Part shown: positions 34,709 through 44,569 of the stretch, in pieces
Position numbering within the stretch: the first letter of the stretch is position 1
How the letters are laid out: each line of letters begins with the position of its first letter
Assembly (NCBI RefSeq): GCF_002632615.1
Contig: NZ_NITZ01000010.1
Span: 106,659-170,658, forward strand
Length of the DNA stretch: 64,000 nucleotides
Reading direction: 5' to 3'
From: Xenorhabdus miraniensis
GTDB taxonomy: Bacteria; Pseudomonadota; Gammaproteobacteria; Enterobacterales; Enterobacteriaceae
Notes under the pieces: generated by a model
Databases searched by the model: none
Seen by the model: the letters and a program-made list of their open reading frames with translations, nothing else
Told to the model about the DNA's origin: nothing
Made by a program: the position numbers and the translations under genes

Positions 34709-35950
34709 ATGGATCACTGTCATACCTCAGACTTAATTTCACTTGAGCAGGCACTAGAAAAATTACTGGCGCAGACTGTTCCCCTAACTGACACAGAAAC
34801 CATTAACCTGATTGAATCTGCGGGCCGTATCACCGCCACTGATATTATTTCCCCCATCAACGTTCCCCCTTTTGATAACTCAGCAATGGATGGTTATGCC
34901 ATTCGCGTTACCGATCTGAGCGATCACCAAACCTTGCCCGTTGCAGGAAAAGCACTGGCTGGTGTGCCGTTTCAGGGTGAATGGCCGGCTGGCAGTTGTA
35001 TTCGCATCATGACTGGCGCCCCTATTCCTTCTGGTGCTGATGCCGTGGTGATGCAGGAACAGACAGAGGTTACTGAAACAGGAATCCGGTTCACTTCTCC
35101 GGTAACACAAGGGCAAAATATTCGTACTGTTGGAGAAGATATCACTCAAAATGCGGTGGTATTGCCAAAAGGAATTAAACTTTCCACGGCGCAATTGCCG
35201 CTGATTGCTTCACTGGGCATAGCTAAAATTGATGTTGTCCGTAAGCTGAAAGTTGCTATTTTCTCTACAGGTGACGAACTGCAAGCCATTGGCGAACCGT
35301 TACAGGCTGGTCAGATTTACGATACCAACCGATTTGCTGTTCACCTGATGTTAGAAAAACTGGATTGTGAAGTTATCGATCTGGGCGTGATCCGCGATGA
35401 TCCTGCTACATTGCGCCAAACGTTTATCAATGCAGATAAACAAGCTGATTTAGTGATCAGCAGCGGCGGCGTTTCTGTGGGTGAAGCAGATTACACTAAA
35501 CAGATTTTAGATGAAGTGGGCAAAATCAGTTTCTGGAAACTCGCGATTAAACCGGGTAAACCTTTTGCGTTCGGTAAATTGGAGAATGCGTGGTTTTGTG
35601 GCTTACCTGGCAATCCCGTTTCTGCTGTGTTGACCTTCTATCAATTAGTGCAACCACTGATTGCCCGTTTATCCGGCTTTACCACATGGCAACCCCCCAT
35701 GCGCCTCACAGCCAAGGCGACAACGCCATTGAAAAAATCCGCCGGAAGATTGGATTTTCAACGTGGTATCGCTGCCATCAATGAAAACGGGGAATTCGAG
35801 GTAAAAACCACAGGTCATCAAGGTTCCCATATCTTTAGTTCATACAGCTCCGGAAACTGTTTTATCGTTCTGGAACGGGAACGCGGGCACGTTGCGGCTG
35901 GCGAAACAGTGCATATCGAATTTTTCAATCATTTACTGAAAAACCAATAA
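34709..35950 (+). CDS. moeA: Molybdopterin molybdenumtransferase
   Basis: 413 residues from ATG 34709, which follows AGGGAG and agrees with the 411-residue E. coli protein; the frame is open 30 codons further without family similarity. MoeA inserts molybdate into adenylated molybdopterin. Conserved blocks: [53 protein letters not shown] and the phosphate-binding PGKPFAFG plus GLPGNPVSA. moeB follows 12 bases later. Confidence 0.96.
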   Translation: MDHCHTSDLISLEQALEKLLAQTVPLTDTETINLIESAGRITATDIISPINVPPFDNSAMDGYAIRVTDLSDHQTLPVAGKALAGVPFQGEWPAGSCIRIMTGAPIPSGADAVVMQEQTEVTETGIRFTSPVTQGQNIRTVGEDITQNAVVLPKGIKLSTAQLPLIASLGIAKIDVVRKLKVAIFSTGDELQAIGEPLQAGQIYDTNRFAVHLMLEKLDCEVIDLGVIRDDPATLRQTFINADKQADLVISSGGVSVGEADYTKQILDEVGKISFWKLAIKPGKPFAFGKLENAWFCGLPGNPVSAVLTFYQLVQPLIARLSGFTTWQPPMRLTAKATTPLKKSAGRLDFQRGIAAINENGEFEVKTTGHQGSHIFSSYSSGNCFIVLERERGHVAAGETVHIEFFNHLLKNQ

Positions 35951-35962
35951 GATGATAAAACA

Positions 35963-36712
35963 ATGACTATCGAACTTACCGATGAGGAAACCCTGCGCTA
36001 TAACCGACAAATTGTCTTGCGGGGTTTCGATTTCGACGGGCAGGAAAGATTAAAATCTGCCAAAGTGCTGATAGTTGGTGCGGGAGGCCTCGGTTGCGCG
36101 GCTTCCCAATATCTTACTGCGGCTGGTGTTGGAACTATCACCCTGCTGGATTTTGATACGGTTTCCCTTTCCAATCTGCAAAGGCAAATACTCCATCGCG
36201 ATGAACGCATTGGTATGCCAAAAGTTCATTCAGCGGCCCTGACACTGCGGGAGATTAACCCGCACGTTACTATTCATCCCATTGAAGGATTATTAGATGA
36301 TCCTGCATTGGATGAATTAATAAACCAGCACGAAATTGTGCTTGACTGCACAGATAACGTTGCCATCCGTGAACAACTCAATCGCTTGTGCTACAAACGT
36401 AAAACATCCTTGGTTTCTGGTGCAGCCATTCGCATGGAAGGCCAGCTTTCCGTCTTTACTTACCAACCTGAAGAACCTTGTTACCGTTGCCTGAGTCGGT
36501 TATTTGGTGAAAACAATTTGACTTGTGTTGAAGCAGGCGTCATGGCGCCATTGGTGGGAACTATTGGTTCCTTACAGGCCATGGAGGCCATTAAGCTATT
36601 GACTCAATATGGAAAAACCTGTCATGGAAAAATATTACTGTTCGATGCAATGACAATGGAATTTCGTGGGATCAAACTGCCTAAAGACCCTAAATGTGAG
36701 GTTTGTCAGTAA
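35963..36712 (+). CDS. moeB: Molybdopterin-synthase adenylyltransferase
   Basis: 249 residues, the E. coli length. It is an E1-like enzyme that adenylates the C-terminus of MoaD. The ATP-binding motif is VLIVGAGGLGCAASQYL (about 36-52), and the adenylation aspartate lies in LDCTDN. Two C-x-x-C pairs bind zinc: CYRC and the terminal CEVC. It is the second gene of moeAB, and its terminator (36721-36747) is shared with convergent ybiT. Confidence 0.96.
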   Translation: MTIELTDEETLRYNRQIVLRGFDFDGQERLKSAKVLIVGAGGLGCAASQYLTAAGVGTITLLDFDTVSLSNLQRQILHRDERIGMPKVHSAALTLREINPHVTIHPIEGLLDDPALDELINQHEIVLDCTDNVAIREQLNRLCYKRKTSLVSGAAIRMEGQLSVFTYQPEEPCYRCLSRLFGENNLTCVEAGVMAPLVGTIGSLQAMEAIKLLTQYGKTCHGKILLFDAMTMEFRGIKLPKDPKCEVCQ

Positions 36713-36720
36713 CCCTGATC

Positions 36721-36747
36721 ATAGCCCCGTAAAATAAACGGGGCTAT
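36721..36747. terminator. Terminator between moeB and ybiT
   Basis: ATAGCCCCGT and ACGGGGCTAT form a perfect 10-bp stem with a seven-base A-rich loop, located between convergent stops. Confidence 0.75.
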
Positions 36748-36762
36748 AAACGTTAAGCAGAA

Positions 36763-38358
36763 TTACTCAGCAATACCCTGACTTCTCAGATACTCATCAT
36801 AAGTACCTTTAAAATCAACCACCTTATCGGATTTAATCTCCAGAACACGGCTGGCTAATGAGCTAACAAAAGCACGGTCATGGGAGACGAAAATCAACGT
36901 TCCCTGATAGAGTTCCAGCGCAAGGTTCAAAGATTCGATCGATTCCATATCCAAGTGGTTGGTGGGTTCGTCCATTACCAAAATATTTGGCCTGTGCATC
37001 ATCAGCTTACCAAACAGCATCCGGCCTTGTTCACCACCGGAAAGCACACCCACTTTCTTCTTGATATCATCCTGACCGAACAATAAACGACCAAGAATAC
37101 TGCGCACTGCCTGCTCATCATCACCTTCGCGCTTCCATTGACTCATCCATTCAAAGACAGTCAGATCGCAGTTAAAATCACTGGCATGATCCTGTGCGTA
37201 ATAGCCAATGGTATTGTTTTCAGACCATTTAATCGTACCGCTATTTGGCGCTTCTTCCCCAATCAGCGTTTTCAGGAATGTGGTTTTACCGATACCGTTT
37301 TCACCAATCACTGCCATCTTCTCGCCAACTTCCATCAGCAGATTCAGGTTCTTGAACAGTGGCCCGTTATCATACCCTTTGGTTAAACTTTCCAGTTCCA
37401 GCGCATTACGGAACAGTTTTTTATCCTGATCAAAACGGATATAAGGATTCTGGCGGCTGGAAGCTTTTACTTCGTCTAACTGGATCTTGTCAATCTGACG
37501 AGCGCGGGAAGTTGCCTGTTTAGATTTAGAGGCGTTAGCACTGAAGCGGCTAACAAAAGCCTGTAGCTCAGCAATTTGTGCTTTCTTCTTCGCATTATCT
37601 GCCATGAGGCGCTCACGAGCCTGTGTCGCCGCCACCATATACTCATCATAATTGCCCGGGAACAAACGCAATTCGCCATAATCCAAATCAGCCATATGAG
37701 TACATACGGTATTCAGGAAATGACGGTCATGGGAAATGATGATCATTGTGCTGTCACGTTCATTAAGCACTTGCTCCAACCAGCGGATAGTATCGATATC
37801 CAGGTTGTTGGTTGGCTCATCAAGCAGCAACACATCAGGATTAGAAAACAGTGCCTGTGCCAACAATACACGCAATTTCCATCCCGGGGCGACTGCACTC
37901 ATCAAGCCATAATGCTGTTCCACAGGAATACCCACGCCCAGTAACAGCTCACCAGCACGCGCTTCGGCACTGTAACCATCCATCTCACCATAGGCAACTT
38001 CCAGATCAGCCACACGATAGCCATCTTCTTCGCTCATTTCGGCCATGGCATAAATGCGGTCACGTTCCTGTTTAACTTCCCACAGCTCCGAGTGTCCCAT
38101 GATAACCGTATCCAACACGGTATATTCTTCGAATGCAAACTGATCCTGACGCAATTTACCCAGACGCTCATTCGGATCAAGGCTGACGTTACCAGAAGTT
38201 GGGGTTAAATCTCCGCCCAGGATTTTCATGAACGTAGATTTACCTGCCCCATTCGCACCAATCAGACCATAACGGTTGCCGTTGCCGAATTTGACAGAAA
38301 TATTTTCAAACAGTGGCTTACTGCCAAACTGCATGGTGATGTTGTTTGTACTTAACAC
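36763..38358 (-). CDS. ybiT: ABC-F ATPase YbiT
   Basis: 531 residues, matching E. coli YbiT. Two ABC domains in tandem and no membrane segments define the ABC-F class, which acts on ribosomes. Walker A motifs are GANGAGKS and GENGIGKT; Walker B motifs [12 protein letters not shown] and [12 protein letters not shown]. The signature is intact in the second domain (LSGGEQGR) and degenerate in the first ([15 protein letters not shown]), as in the family. Between them is the charged P-site linker ([20 protein letters not shown]). It probably rescues stalled translation. Confidence 0.95.
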   Translation of the reverse strand: MLSTNNITMQFGSKPLFENISVKFGNGNRYGLIGANGAGKSTFMKILGGDLTPTSGNVSLDPNERLGKLRQDQFAFEEYTVLDTVIMGHSELWEVKQERDRIYAMAEMSEEDGYRVADLEVAYGEMDGYSAEARAGELLLGVGIPVEQHYGLMSAVAPGWKLRVLLAQALFSNPDVLLLDEPTNNLDIDTIRWLEQVLNERDSTMIIISHDRHFLNTVCTHMADLDYGELRLFPGNYDEYMVAATQARERLMADNAKKKAQIAELQAFVSRFSANASKSKQATSRARQIDKIQLDEVKASSRQNPYIRFDQDKKLFRNALELESLTKGYDNGPLFKNLNLLMEVGEKMAVIGENGIGKTTFLKTLIGEEAPNSGTIKWSENNTIGYYAQDHASDFNCDLTVFEWMSQWKREGDDEQAVRSILGRLLFGQDDIKKKVGVLSGGEQGRMLFGKLMMHRPNILVMDEPTNHLDMESIESLNLALELYQGTLIFVSHDRAFVSSLASRVLEIKSDKVVDFKGTYDEYLRSQGIAE

Positions 38359-38622
38359 AACTTTTGCTCTTAAAGTGAATAAAAAGGAAGTTTATAAAAT
38401 TGATAGCCGCGCATTATGCCACAACCAGAAAAAAGTATCGCCAGAATGCGTTGCTCAGTTTCAAAATTAGAGAAAGACATCAAATAACATACTGAATATT
38501 AATTATTTTTTCTATAAACAGAGATAATCTATAGAACGGGGAAATACAGAGCTCAAAGCGGTACTGTTATAAACTTTCCCTGAATTGTACGACTCAACAA
38601 TTTGATACACCGGAAAAATACA

Positions 38623-39630
38623 ATGCAAAAAGTAAAATGGGGCATTATTGGTTGTGGTAATGTCACTGAAGTAAAAAGCGGCCCTGCTTTTTACAAACTA
38701 GAACACTCTGAATTAGTGGCGGTAATGCGCCGCAATGCTGATTTAGCCAAAGATTTTGCCAAGCGACACAATATCAGAAAATGGTATTCAGATGCCGAAT
38801 CTCTGATTAATGATCCTGAAATTGATGCCATATACATTGCGACCCCACCTTCTACCCATAAAGAATATACAATCTTAGCAGCACAAGCGGGAAAAACTGT
38901 CTATGTTGAAAAACCGATGGCACTGACATTTGAAGAATGCAACGAAATGATTGCCATCTGCCGATCACAAAAAGTCCCGCTGTTCGTCGCTTATTATCGT
39001 AGGGCTTTACCCAGGTTTATCAAAATAAAAGAGTTAATTGATTCCGGGGCAATTGGTTCACCTCGAATTGTAAATTGCATGCTATTCAGGGAAATGGCTT
39101 CTATCTATCAAGATCCTGATAATTTGCCATGGTTTGTAAAACCAGAAATATCCGGTGGTGGCTTATTTGTTGATTTGGCTTGCCACACACTCGATATATT
39201 GGATTTTCTGCTCGGTAAAATTATATCAGTTAAAGGACATGCCAACTCACAGGCAAAAGCCTATCCCGCCGAGGATTGCGTTTCCATGTCATTTATGTTT
39301 GAAAACCAGATTCAGGGTGTTGGAATTTGGAATTTTGTCGCCACCTCTCGTGAGGATAAAGTCGAAATTATCGGAGACAAAGGCAAGATAGTTTTTGCCA
39401 CATTCGGTGACTCCCCCATTTCATATTATGATGAAAATAACCAACATCATCAGTACCATTTTGAAAACCCAAAACATATTCAAATGCCATTAATCCAGAA
39501 AGTTATTGCTGAGATACAGGGCAAAGGAATTTGCCCATCTAATGGAGAATCTGCCGCCCGAACCAGTTGGATTATCGACGAAGTACTAAGAGAGTACCGA
39601 ATTGCTTTAAACAATAATGCTAAGAAATGA
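38623..39630 (+). CDS. Gfo/Idh/MocA-family oxidoreductase
   Basis: 335 residues from ATG 38623; a TTG at 38602 would extend it by seven codons with no clear RBS. The N-terminal Rossmann motif WGIIGCGNVTEVKSG, the IYIATPPSTHKEYT block and YVEKPMALTFEECNEM contain the EKP motif with the catalytic lysine. The family oxidises or reduces sugars, inositols and related compounds with NAD(P); the substrate cannot be told. The convergent neighbour is a CynX/NimT-type transporter. Both genes are more AT-rich than ybiT and rhtA around them, and may have been acquired together. Confidence 0.85.
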   Translation: MQKVKWGIIGCGNVTEVKSGPAFYKLEHSELVAVMRRNADLAKDFAKRHNIRKWYSDAESLINDPEIDAIYIATPPSTHKEYTILAAQAGKTVYVEKPMALTFEECNEMIAICRSQKVPLFVAYYRRALPRFIKIKELIDSGAIGSPRIVNCMLFREMASIYQDPDNLPWFVKPEISGGGLFVDLACHTLDILDFLLGKIISVKGHANSQAKAYPAEDCVSMSFMFENQIQGVGIWNFVATSREDKVEIIGDKGKIVFATFGDSPISYYDENNQHHQYHFENPKHIQMPLIQKVIAEIQGKGICPSNGESAARTSWIIDEVLREYRIALNNNAKK

Positions 39631-39638
39631 ACTCATTA

Positions 39639-39658
39639 TAGCCAGCTTTAGCTGGCTA
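39639..39658. terminator. Hairpin between convergent oxidoreductase and transporter genes
   Basis: TAGCCAGC and GCTGGCTA form a perfect 8-bp stem around TTTA. It starts nine bases after the oxidoreductase stop and covers the last codons of the transporter gene. Confidence 0.6.
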
Positions 39659-40880
39659 ATTCATCCTGATCATATTTCTCATTCTTACCGATGGCTATGC
39701 CTAAAATTGCCTGTATAGAAAGAGTCAGTGCACATATCCATAATACAATCGTCCATGACCCGGTTAAGTCATGGACATAACCAGAAACTAAAGGGCCAAA
39801 GAACGCAATTAAATAACCCATTGATTGCATCATGGCGTTTGCTTTTGTCACATTTGCGGTGTTATTAAATCTCAGTAGAGGCAACAAAAATGCAACCCCT
39901 GTACAAATACCTGCACCTATTCCCATAATTGCAATTGCAATAGGGATCAGATCGTTACTACCATAAACCAGAATCAATATTCCGATTATGAAAATAATGG
40001 GATTAATAAAAAATAAAATTTTCTGTTGTTTAATCTTATAAATATAAAATGAAGTTAATGTAGCAAAAGGAATAGCAATTAATGGAAATAGAGAGGCATA
40101 GAATGCAGAATTAGTTTCACTTAGGCCATAGGAACTAATCAGTTCAGGAAACCAAGCGGTGATAATGAAAAAGTTAAATGACAAAACCGAAAAATAGATT
40201 GCCATAATCCAGCACGGTATACTTACCCACGGATTGATTGCACGTTCAAGGCGTTCATATCTCTCATTGCTAGCTATCGCTTTGTTTTCAACTGATACCT
40301 GTTTATTATTGGAAAAAAATAAAATTAACAACATAGAAAGTATAGGGATAACTATCCAAGCCAATGAGATTTTGTTCCAGGATATATCAAATATGTTCTT
40401 AATCGGCAAGGTTAAAGCTGTTGCTATCGCAGGCCCCAGATACAGGGAGGCAGTATAAGCTGAAGATAATATAGCTATTCTGCTACTGCCTAATCGCTTA
40501 AAAAATGAGGGCAATGCAACATTTCCCAATGCGATGGCAAAACCAAACATGATAGTAGAAACAAACAATAATATGACAGAGCTGTTTGACCTCAAAAAAT
40601 AAGCAAAAATCGCAACAATAAAAGTCATTATCAGGGTCTTATACAACCCTATTTTCTTTTCAAAGTAAGGTGTCAAAGGCGAGAACAGAAAGAAACAAAG
40701 GGGTGACAATGAAGTTATTAATCCCAGTGTAGAGTGATTGATTTTCAAATCATCCATGATTTCCAATGACATAGGCGGAATATAGGATATTGGTATACGT
40801 AATCCCAATCCTGCTATTATGATAAACAGTGATAACTTTAAGATGTAACCATTATTAATTTTATTATTTGATAATTTCAT
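39648..40880 (-). CDS. CynX/NimT-family major facilitator transporter
   Basis: 410 residues with about twelve hydrophobic helices. The opening IIIAGLGLRIPISYIPPMSLEI and the block MMQSMGYLIAFFGPLVSGYVHDLTGSW are typical of the CynX/NimT (cyanate/2-nitroimidazole) MFS branch; actual substrates vary and are not predictable here. The sequence is rich in Ile, Asn and Lys, reflecting a low-GC gene compared with its neighbours and suggesting horizontal gain. Its last codons overlap a hairpin shared with the convergent oxidoreductase. Confidence 0.82.
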   Translation of the reverse strand: MKLSNNKINNGYILKLSLFIIIAGLGLRIPISYIPPMSLEIMDDLKINHSTLGLITSLSPLCFFLFSPLTPYFEKKIGLYKTLIMTFIVAIFAYFLRSNSSVILLFVSTIMFGFAIALGNVALPSFFKRLGSSRIAILSSAYTASLYLGPAIATALTLPIKNIFDISWNKISLAWIVIPILSMLLILFFSNNKQVSVENKAIASNERYERLERAINPWVSIPCWIMAIYFSVLSFNFFIITAWFPELISSYGLSETNSAFYASLFPLIAIPFATLTSFYIYKIKQQKILFFINPIIFIIGILILVYGSNDLIPIAIAIMGIGAGICTGVAFLLPLLRFNNTANVTKANAMMQSMGYLIAFFGPLVSGYVHDLTGSWTIVLWICALTLSIQAILGIAIGKNEKYDQDELAS

Positions 40881-41213
40881 TTTTTCACCATTTTATTTTT
40901 CTGCCTGAATTTAGTTTCCTTATTCAAAAAATAAAGTTAACTTACCACTTAATATCATTATTTTATTAATGATGGGTGAAACCTCAAAGGTTACCCTCAA
41001 ATCATTCTGATTTTGGAAGAGAAATGCTTTTTTAGCAAGTATTGCCAAAAAGATTAACTGACCAGAAAACAACTTATAAACAACTTACAGAGACAAATAA
41101 ACATGAACCATCAGAATGTAACTCTGATGGTTCAAATAGACGCTTATTATTGCAAATAGCTTGAACATGGACGGTGCACAAAACTTGAAGCGTCATCGCG
41201 CAGGACGTGGGGA
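40881..41213. other. Intergenic region, AT-rich
   Basis: It holds the upstream region of the CynX-type gene and the terminator of the acetyltransferase. No gene or tRNA was seen. Confidence 0.6.
41105..41133 (-). terminator. Terminator of the LOG-acetyltransferase unit
   Basis: GAACCATCAGA and TCTGATGGTTC form a perfect 11-bp stem around seven bases. The minus-strand tail is U-rich (ATGTTTATTTG). Confidence 0.75.
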
Positions 41214-41678
41214 TCACAGAGTAATCACCATAGTTCTATTCACTTCTTGATACCCTTCCCTTTCATAAAAGCGTATTGCATCAACATTTTTAGATAATAC
41301 ACCCAGTTCCAGATGTGAATAACCATTTTCTTTTGCCCATTTCTGCATTCCAGCCAATAATTTCCGACCAATACCGAGATTTCTGGCATCCCGACTTACT
41401 ACCAGATCAAAAACATAGCCATAAGTTCTGGGAACCAGGCAATTAAAAGGCGGTGTCTTTTGTTCTTGTGCCATGGCAAATCCCTTTATGCTGCTATCTT
41501 CATCTTCTGCAACAAGTAAATGAAATTTGCTATTATCCACATTAGAAACAATAAAATCTCTGTCTTGTTCAGTCGCTTTGATCCTATCTGGCTGTAACGC
41601 TGCCATTTCGCTAAATAAGACATAATAGAGAGATAAAATCGCCTCAACATCCTGCATCAAAGCTGTTCTTATTATCAT
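41214..41678 (-). CDS. GNAT-family N-acetyltransferase
   Basis: 154 residues from ATG 41678, preceded by AAGGGG; the longer frame upstream runs into the LOG gene and is not supported. The GNAT core is clear: YVFDLVVSRDARNLGIGRKLLAGMQKWAKENG contains the acetyl-CoA pyrophosphate loop (R/Q-x-x-G-x-G/A as RNLGIGRK), and the C-terminal LGVLSKNVDAIRFYEREGYQEV is the closing motif. The substrate is unknown. It lies 22 bases after the LOG-family gene on the same strand and is probably co-transcribed. Confidence 0.85.
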   Translation of the reverse strand: MIIRTALMQDVEAILSLYYVLFSEMAALQPDRIKATEQDRDFIVSNVDNSKFHLLVAEDEDSSIKGFAMAQEQKTPPFNCLVPRTYGYVFDLVVSRDARNLGIGRKLLAGMQKWAKENGYSHLELGVLSKNVDAIRFYEREGYQEVNRTMVITL

Positions 41679-41700
41679 TATATTTCCCCTTACGTTGAAA

Positions 41701-42315
41701 TTATTTGAAGTAAGTTTTAACAGAAGGAACAACATAATCATTAAAACGGTCAAGTAATAAAGCAGGTTCTTGTTCAACAATTGCCATATGACGATATTTT
41801 TCCTGCAAGAACTGCTCATCTGCCATTCTGTCGATCATAGAAATTAAAGGATCATAGAATTGGTTAATATTGAGGATACCGCAAGGTTTACTATTCAACC
41901 CAATCATACTCCAGGTAAAAACTTCACTGAATTCTTCCAATGTACCAAAGCCGCCGGGCAAAGCAACAAACCCCTCTGCCAGTTCGATCATCTTGCTTTT
42001 ACGCTGGTGCATAGTTTCCACAACATGGAGTTCAGATAAATTCTTATGGGAAATTTCACGCTCTTCCAGCAAGGTCGGGATAACACCAATCACTTTACCG
42101 CCTTCTTTCAGGACAGTATCCGCAACTGTTCCCATGATCCCTACGCTTGCTCCACCATAGACTAAAGTAATGTCACGTTTTACCAGCTCTGTCGCAAAAG
42201 ATATCGCGCTTTCTTTATAGACCTCAGATATACCAAGGCTTGAACCACAATAAACCGCAATACTTTTTACAGAACCTTTTTTTTCTGGTGCATTTTTAAT
42301 CGCATTTTCTTTCAT
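41701..42315 (-). CDS. LOG-family (TIGR00730) nucleoside 5'-monophosphate phosphoribohydrolase
   Basis: 204 residues. The lysine-decarboxylase-like/LOG fold is marked by YGGASVGIMGTVADTVL and by the active-site motif PGGFGTLEEFSEVFTW (PGGxGTxxE). Characterised LOG proteins release free bases such as cytokinins or adenine from nucleoside monophosphates; the older label lysine decarboxylase is a misannotation. An N-terminal charged extension (MKENAIKNAPEKKG) precedes the domain. It is the first gene of a two-gene unit with the acetyltransferase and is divergent from rhtA. Confidence 0.87.
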   Translation of the reverse strand: MKENAIKNAPEKKGSVKSIAVYCGSSLGISEVYKESAISFATELVKRDITLVYGGASVGIMGTVADTVLKEGGKVIGVIPTLLEEREISHKNLSELHVVETMHQRKSKMIELAEGFVALPGGFGTLEEFSEVFTWSMIGLNSKPCGILNINQFYDPLISMIDRMADEQFLQEKYRHMAIVEQEPALLLDRFNDYVVPSVKTYFK

Positions 42316-42461
42316 AAACTAAACTCCATTATTGTTTTTTTAATTTCTGATTATACGATAGACTAACAAGCATACAACTGATAATACTGTTGAGTTATAT
42401 CTGTTTCACTGCGAAGATGACACCCCCCTAATTAATACGTTGTAACTGAGGTTTTTTTTAA

Positions 42462-43352
42462 ATGTCTCTTTCTAAACATCGGGCAGTTTCTTTTCCACTG
42501 TTCCCCATTATTTTATTGTTACTGTCGATGACATCAATTCAGGCCGGAGCCTCACTGGCTAAAACAGTATTCCATGTCATCGGTGCGCCTGGTGTCACAG
42601 CTTTGAGACTTGCGTTGGGAACAATTATTCTCTTTCTGATTTTTAAACCGTGGCGCCTGAAATTTCAGCGAGATTCTCTGATTCCTCTTTTTGCCTACGG
42701 TATTTCACTCGGGGCGATGAATTATCTGTTTTATATGGCCTTGTCCCGCATTCCTCTCGGCATTGCCGTTGCACTTGAGTTCACAGGGCCTTTGGCTGTT
42801 GCCATGTTTTCTTCCCGGCGCCCACTGGATTTTCTCTGGATTGCTTTGGTCATCGCCGGCTTAGGTTTTCTCCTGCCAATCGGGGATAGTGTCAGTACAC
42901 TTGATCCTATCGGGATTTTGTATGCTTTAGGAGCCGGCGTCTTCTGGGCACTTTATATTATCTTCGGGCAACGTGCGGGGGCTGGCTATGGTGCCGCTAC
43001 CGTTTCTATTGGTTCGCTGATTGCTGCCTTTATCTTCTTCCCAATCGGGTTAATACAGACTGGCCCTGAATTACTGTTTGATGTTTCACTGCTGCCTATT
43101 GCGCTGGGGATCGCCATTTTATCTACCGCATTCCCCTATACACTGGAGATGATTGCCCTCACTCGCCTGCCAGCCAAAACATTTGGGACATTAATGAGCC
43201 TTGAGCCAGCATTAGGCGCGTTATCAGGCATTATTTTCCTTAATGAGCATTTGACAATGACTCAGTGGGTTGCTCTTTTCTGTATTATTTGTGCTTCCAT
43301 CGGCTCCACATCCACCATTAAACGAAAAACTAAAATAGAAAAAATAGAATAG
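42462..43352 (+). CDS. rhtA: Threonine/homoserine exporter RhtA
   Basis: 296 residues, ten hydrophobic helices in two EamA repeats. The sequence follows E. coli RhtA (295 residues) closely: IQAGASLAKTVFHVIGAPGVTALRLALGT, PLGIAVALEFTGPLAVA and RLPAKTFGTLMSLEPALGALSG. It exports threonine, homoserine and some other amino acids. rhtA is next to dps here as in E. coli. A strong terminator (43387-43420) closes the unit. Confidence 0.94.
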   Translation: MSLSKHRAVSFPLFPIILLLLSMTSIQAGASLAKTVFHVIGAPGVTALRLALGTIILFLIFKPWRLKFQRDSLIPLFAYGISLGAMNYLFYMALSRIPLGIAVALEFTGPLAVAMFSSRRPLDFLWIALVIAGLGFLLPIGDSVSTLDPIGILYALGAGVFWALYIIFGQRAGAGYGAATVSIGSLIAAFIFFPIGLIQTGPELLFDVSLLPIALGIAILSTAFPYTLEMIALTRLPAKTFGTLMSLEPALGALSGIIFLNEHLTMTQWVALFCIICASIGSTSTIKRKTKIEKIE

Positions 43353-43386
43353 TTATTTTTACCAAAATACTAGCTTATTTATTCAG

Positions 43387-43420
43387 ACCGGAGGAAATTC
43401 AATATCCTCCGGTTTTTTAT
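43387..43420 (+). terminator. rhtA terminator
   Basis: ACCGGAGGA (43387-43395) and TCCTCCGGT (43405-43413) form a perfect 9-bp GC-rich stem followed by a T-rich run. Confidence 0.9.
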
Positions 43421-43584
43421 TTTCATGAAATATCTATCAATATCATACCCATCCATATCATACCTATTAATACCAATACCTATTAATGCAATAGGGATAA
43501 GCAATGTGGCTCACGAGAATTTGTCAGCTATAATTATCAAATCTAATGAGGCAATTCATTAATCGGAATTAAGGGAGCGCTATT

Positions 43585-44091
43585 ATGAGTACAGCAAAAT
43601 TAATCAAACCCCAAGCTTCTGGTCTGCTTTATACCCGCAATAATGTTGATGAAGATGTTAAACAGAGATCGATTATCGCCTTGAATCATATGGTGATCCA
43701 ATTTATCGATCTATCCATGCTGACTAAACAAGCCCACTGGAATATGCGTGGCCGGAATTTCATTGCTATTCATGAAATGCTGGACAGTTTTCGCAGTGCC
43801 ATTATTGAGCATCTGGATATATTTGCAGAACGCGCAGTTCAATTGGGTGGCACAGCATTAGGAACCGTTCAGGAAGTGAATAAACGTACAACGCTGAAAA
43901 GTTATCCAACAAATATTCATGACGTACAAGATCATCTTAAGGCGCTGGCAGATCGTTATGCCATTGTTGCCAATGATATTCGTCAGGCGATTGTTGATGC
44001 GGAAGATGAAGACACAGCAGATATGTTTACGGCGGCTTCCCGTGATCTCGACAAATTTTTATGGTTTATCGAAGCAAACATTGAGCAATAA
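43585..44091 (+). CDS. dps: DNA-binding ferritin-like protein Dps
   Basis: 168 residues (E. coli 167). The 12-subunit shell stores iron and protects DNA in stationary phase. The ferroxidase site lies in [24 protein letters not shown] and [16 protein letters not shown], with conserved His, Asp and Glu residues. The N-terminal tail STAKLIKPQ has two lysines for DNA contact, slightly fewer than in E. coli. RBS AAGGGAG precedes the ATG. A strong terminator follows. Confidence 0.96.
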   Translation: MSTAKLIKPQASGLLYTRNNVDEDVKQRSIIALNHMVIQFIDLSMLTKQAHWNMRGRNFIAIHEMLDSFRSAIIEHLDIFAERAVQLGGTALGTVQEVNKRTTLKSYPTNIHDVQDHLKALADRYAIVANDIRQAIVDAEDEDTADMFTAASRDLDKFLWFIEANIEQ

Positions 44092-44118
44092 ATTAAAAAT
44101 ATTATTTCTAAAAATCTT

Positions 44119-44142
44119 AAGGCCACTTCTGTGGCCTTTTTT
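44119..44142 (+). terminator. dps terminator
   Basis: AAGGCCAC and GTGGCCTT form a perfect 8-bp stem around TTCT, followed by TTTT. Confidence 0.9.
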
Positions 44143-44281
44143 ACATCTTTGCATACAATTGATAAGAAAAACATTTAAAAACAGCGGTTATATTCTAAAA
44201 AACCACACTAACCTTTAAAAAAATAATTTTTCTCTCTATAATCCCTGTTTGATTTAAAAATAAACATGAGGACGCCATACA

Positions 44282-44503
44282 ATGGATAACGAAGTTAAAG
44301 ACTCCAACGGTGCATTACTGAATGACGGTGATTCAGTTCAGGTCATCAAGGACTTAAAAGTAAAAGGGACTTCCAAGACCTTGAAACGTGGAACATTGAT
44401 TAAAAACATCCGCCTGACTCATCGCGAAGATGAGATTGAGTGTAATGCTGACAAAATCAAAGGGTTAGTACTGAAAACCTGCTTCCTGAAAAAAGTAGTA
44501 TAA
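44282..44503 (+). CDS. PhnA/YjdM-like domain protein lacking the zinc ribbon
   Basis: 73 residues. The sequence VKDSNGALLNDGDSVQVIKDLKVKGTSKTLKRGTLIKNIRLT is the C-terminal PhnA domain of E. coli YjdM (111 residues). The N-terminal four-cysteine zinc ribbon of YjdM is absent, and no coding sequence for it is visible upstream of the ATG, which has its own GAGG RBS. It is therefore a natural short form rather than an obvious pseudogene. The function of the domain is unknown; phosphonate use is a historical label. It ends at a long hairpin shared with dinG. Confidence 0.85.
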   Translation: MDNEVKDSNGALLNDGDSVQVIKDLKVKGTSKTLKRGTLIKNIRLTHREDEIECNADKIKGLVLKTCFLKKVV

Positions 44504-44531
44504 ATAACAGTTACAAACCTGTTTTTGGTTA

Positions 44532-44569
44532 AAGGATAAATAATGTTAAATTTTACATTATTTATCCTT
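44532..44569. terminator. Bidirectional terminator between the PhnA-like gene and dinG
   Basis: AAGGATAAATAATGT and ACATTATTTATCCTT form a perfect 15-bp stem around eight bases. It covers the last codons of dinG and is followed by TTT on the plus strand. Confidence 0.85.
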
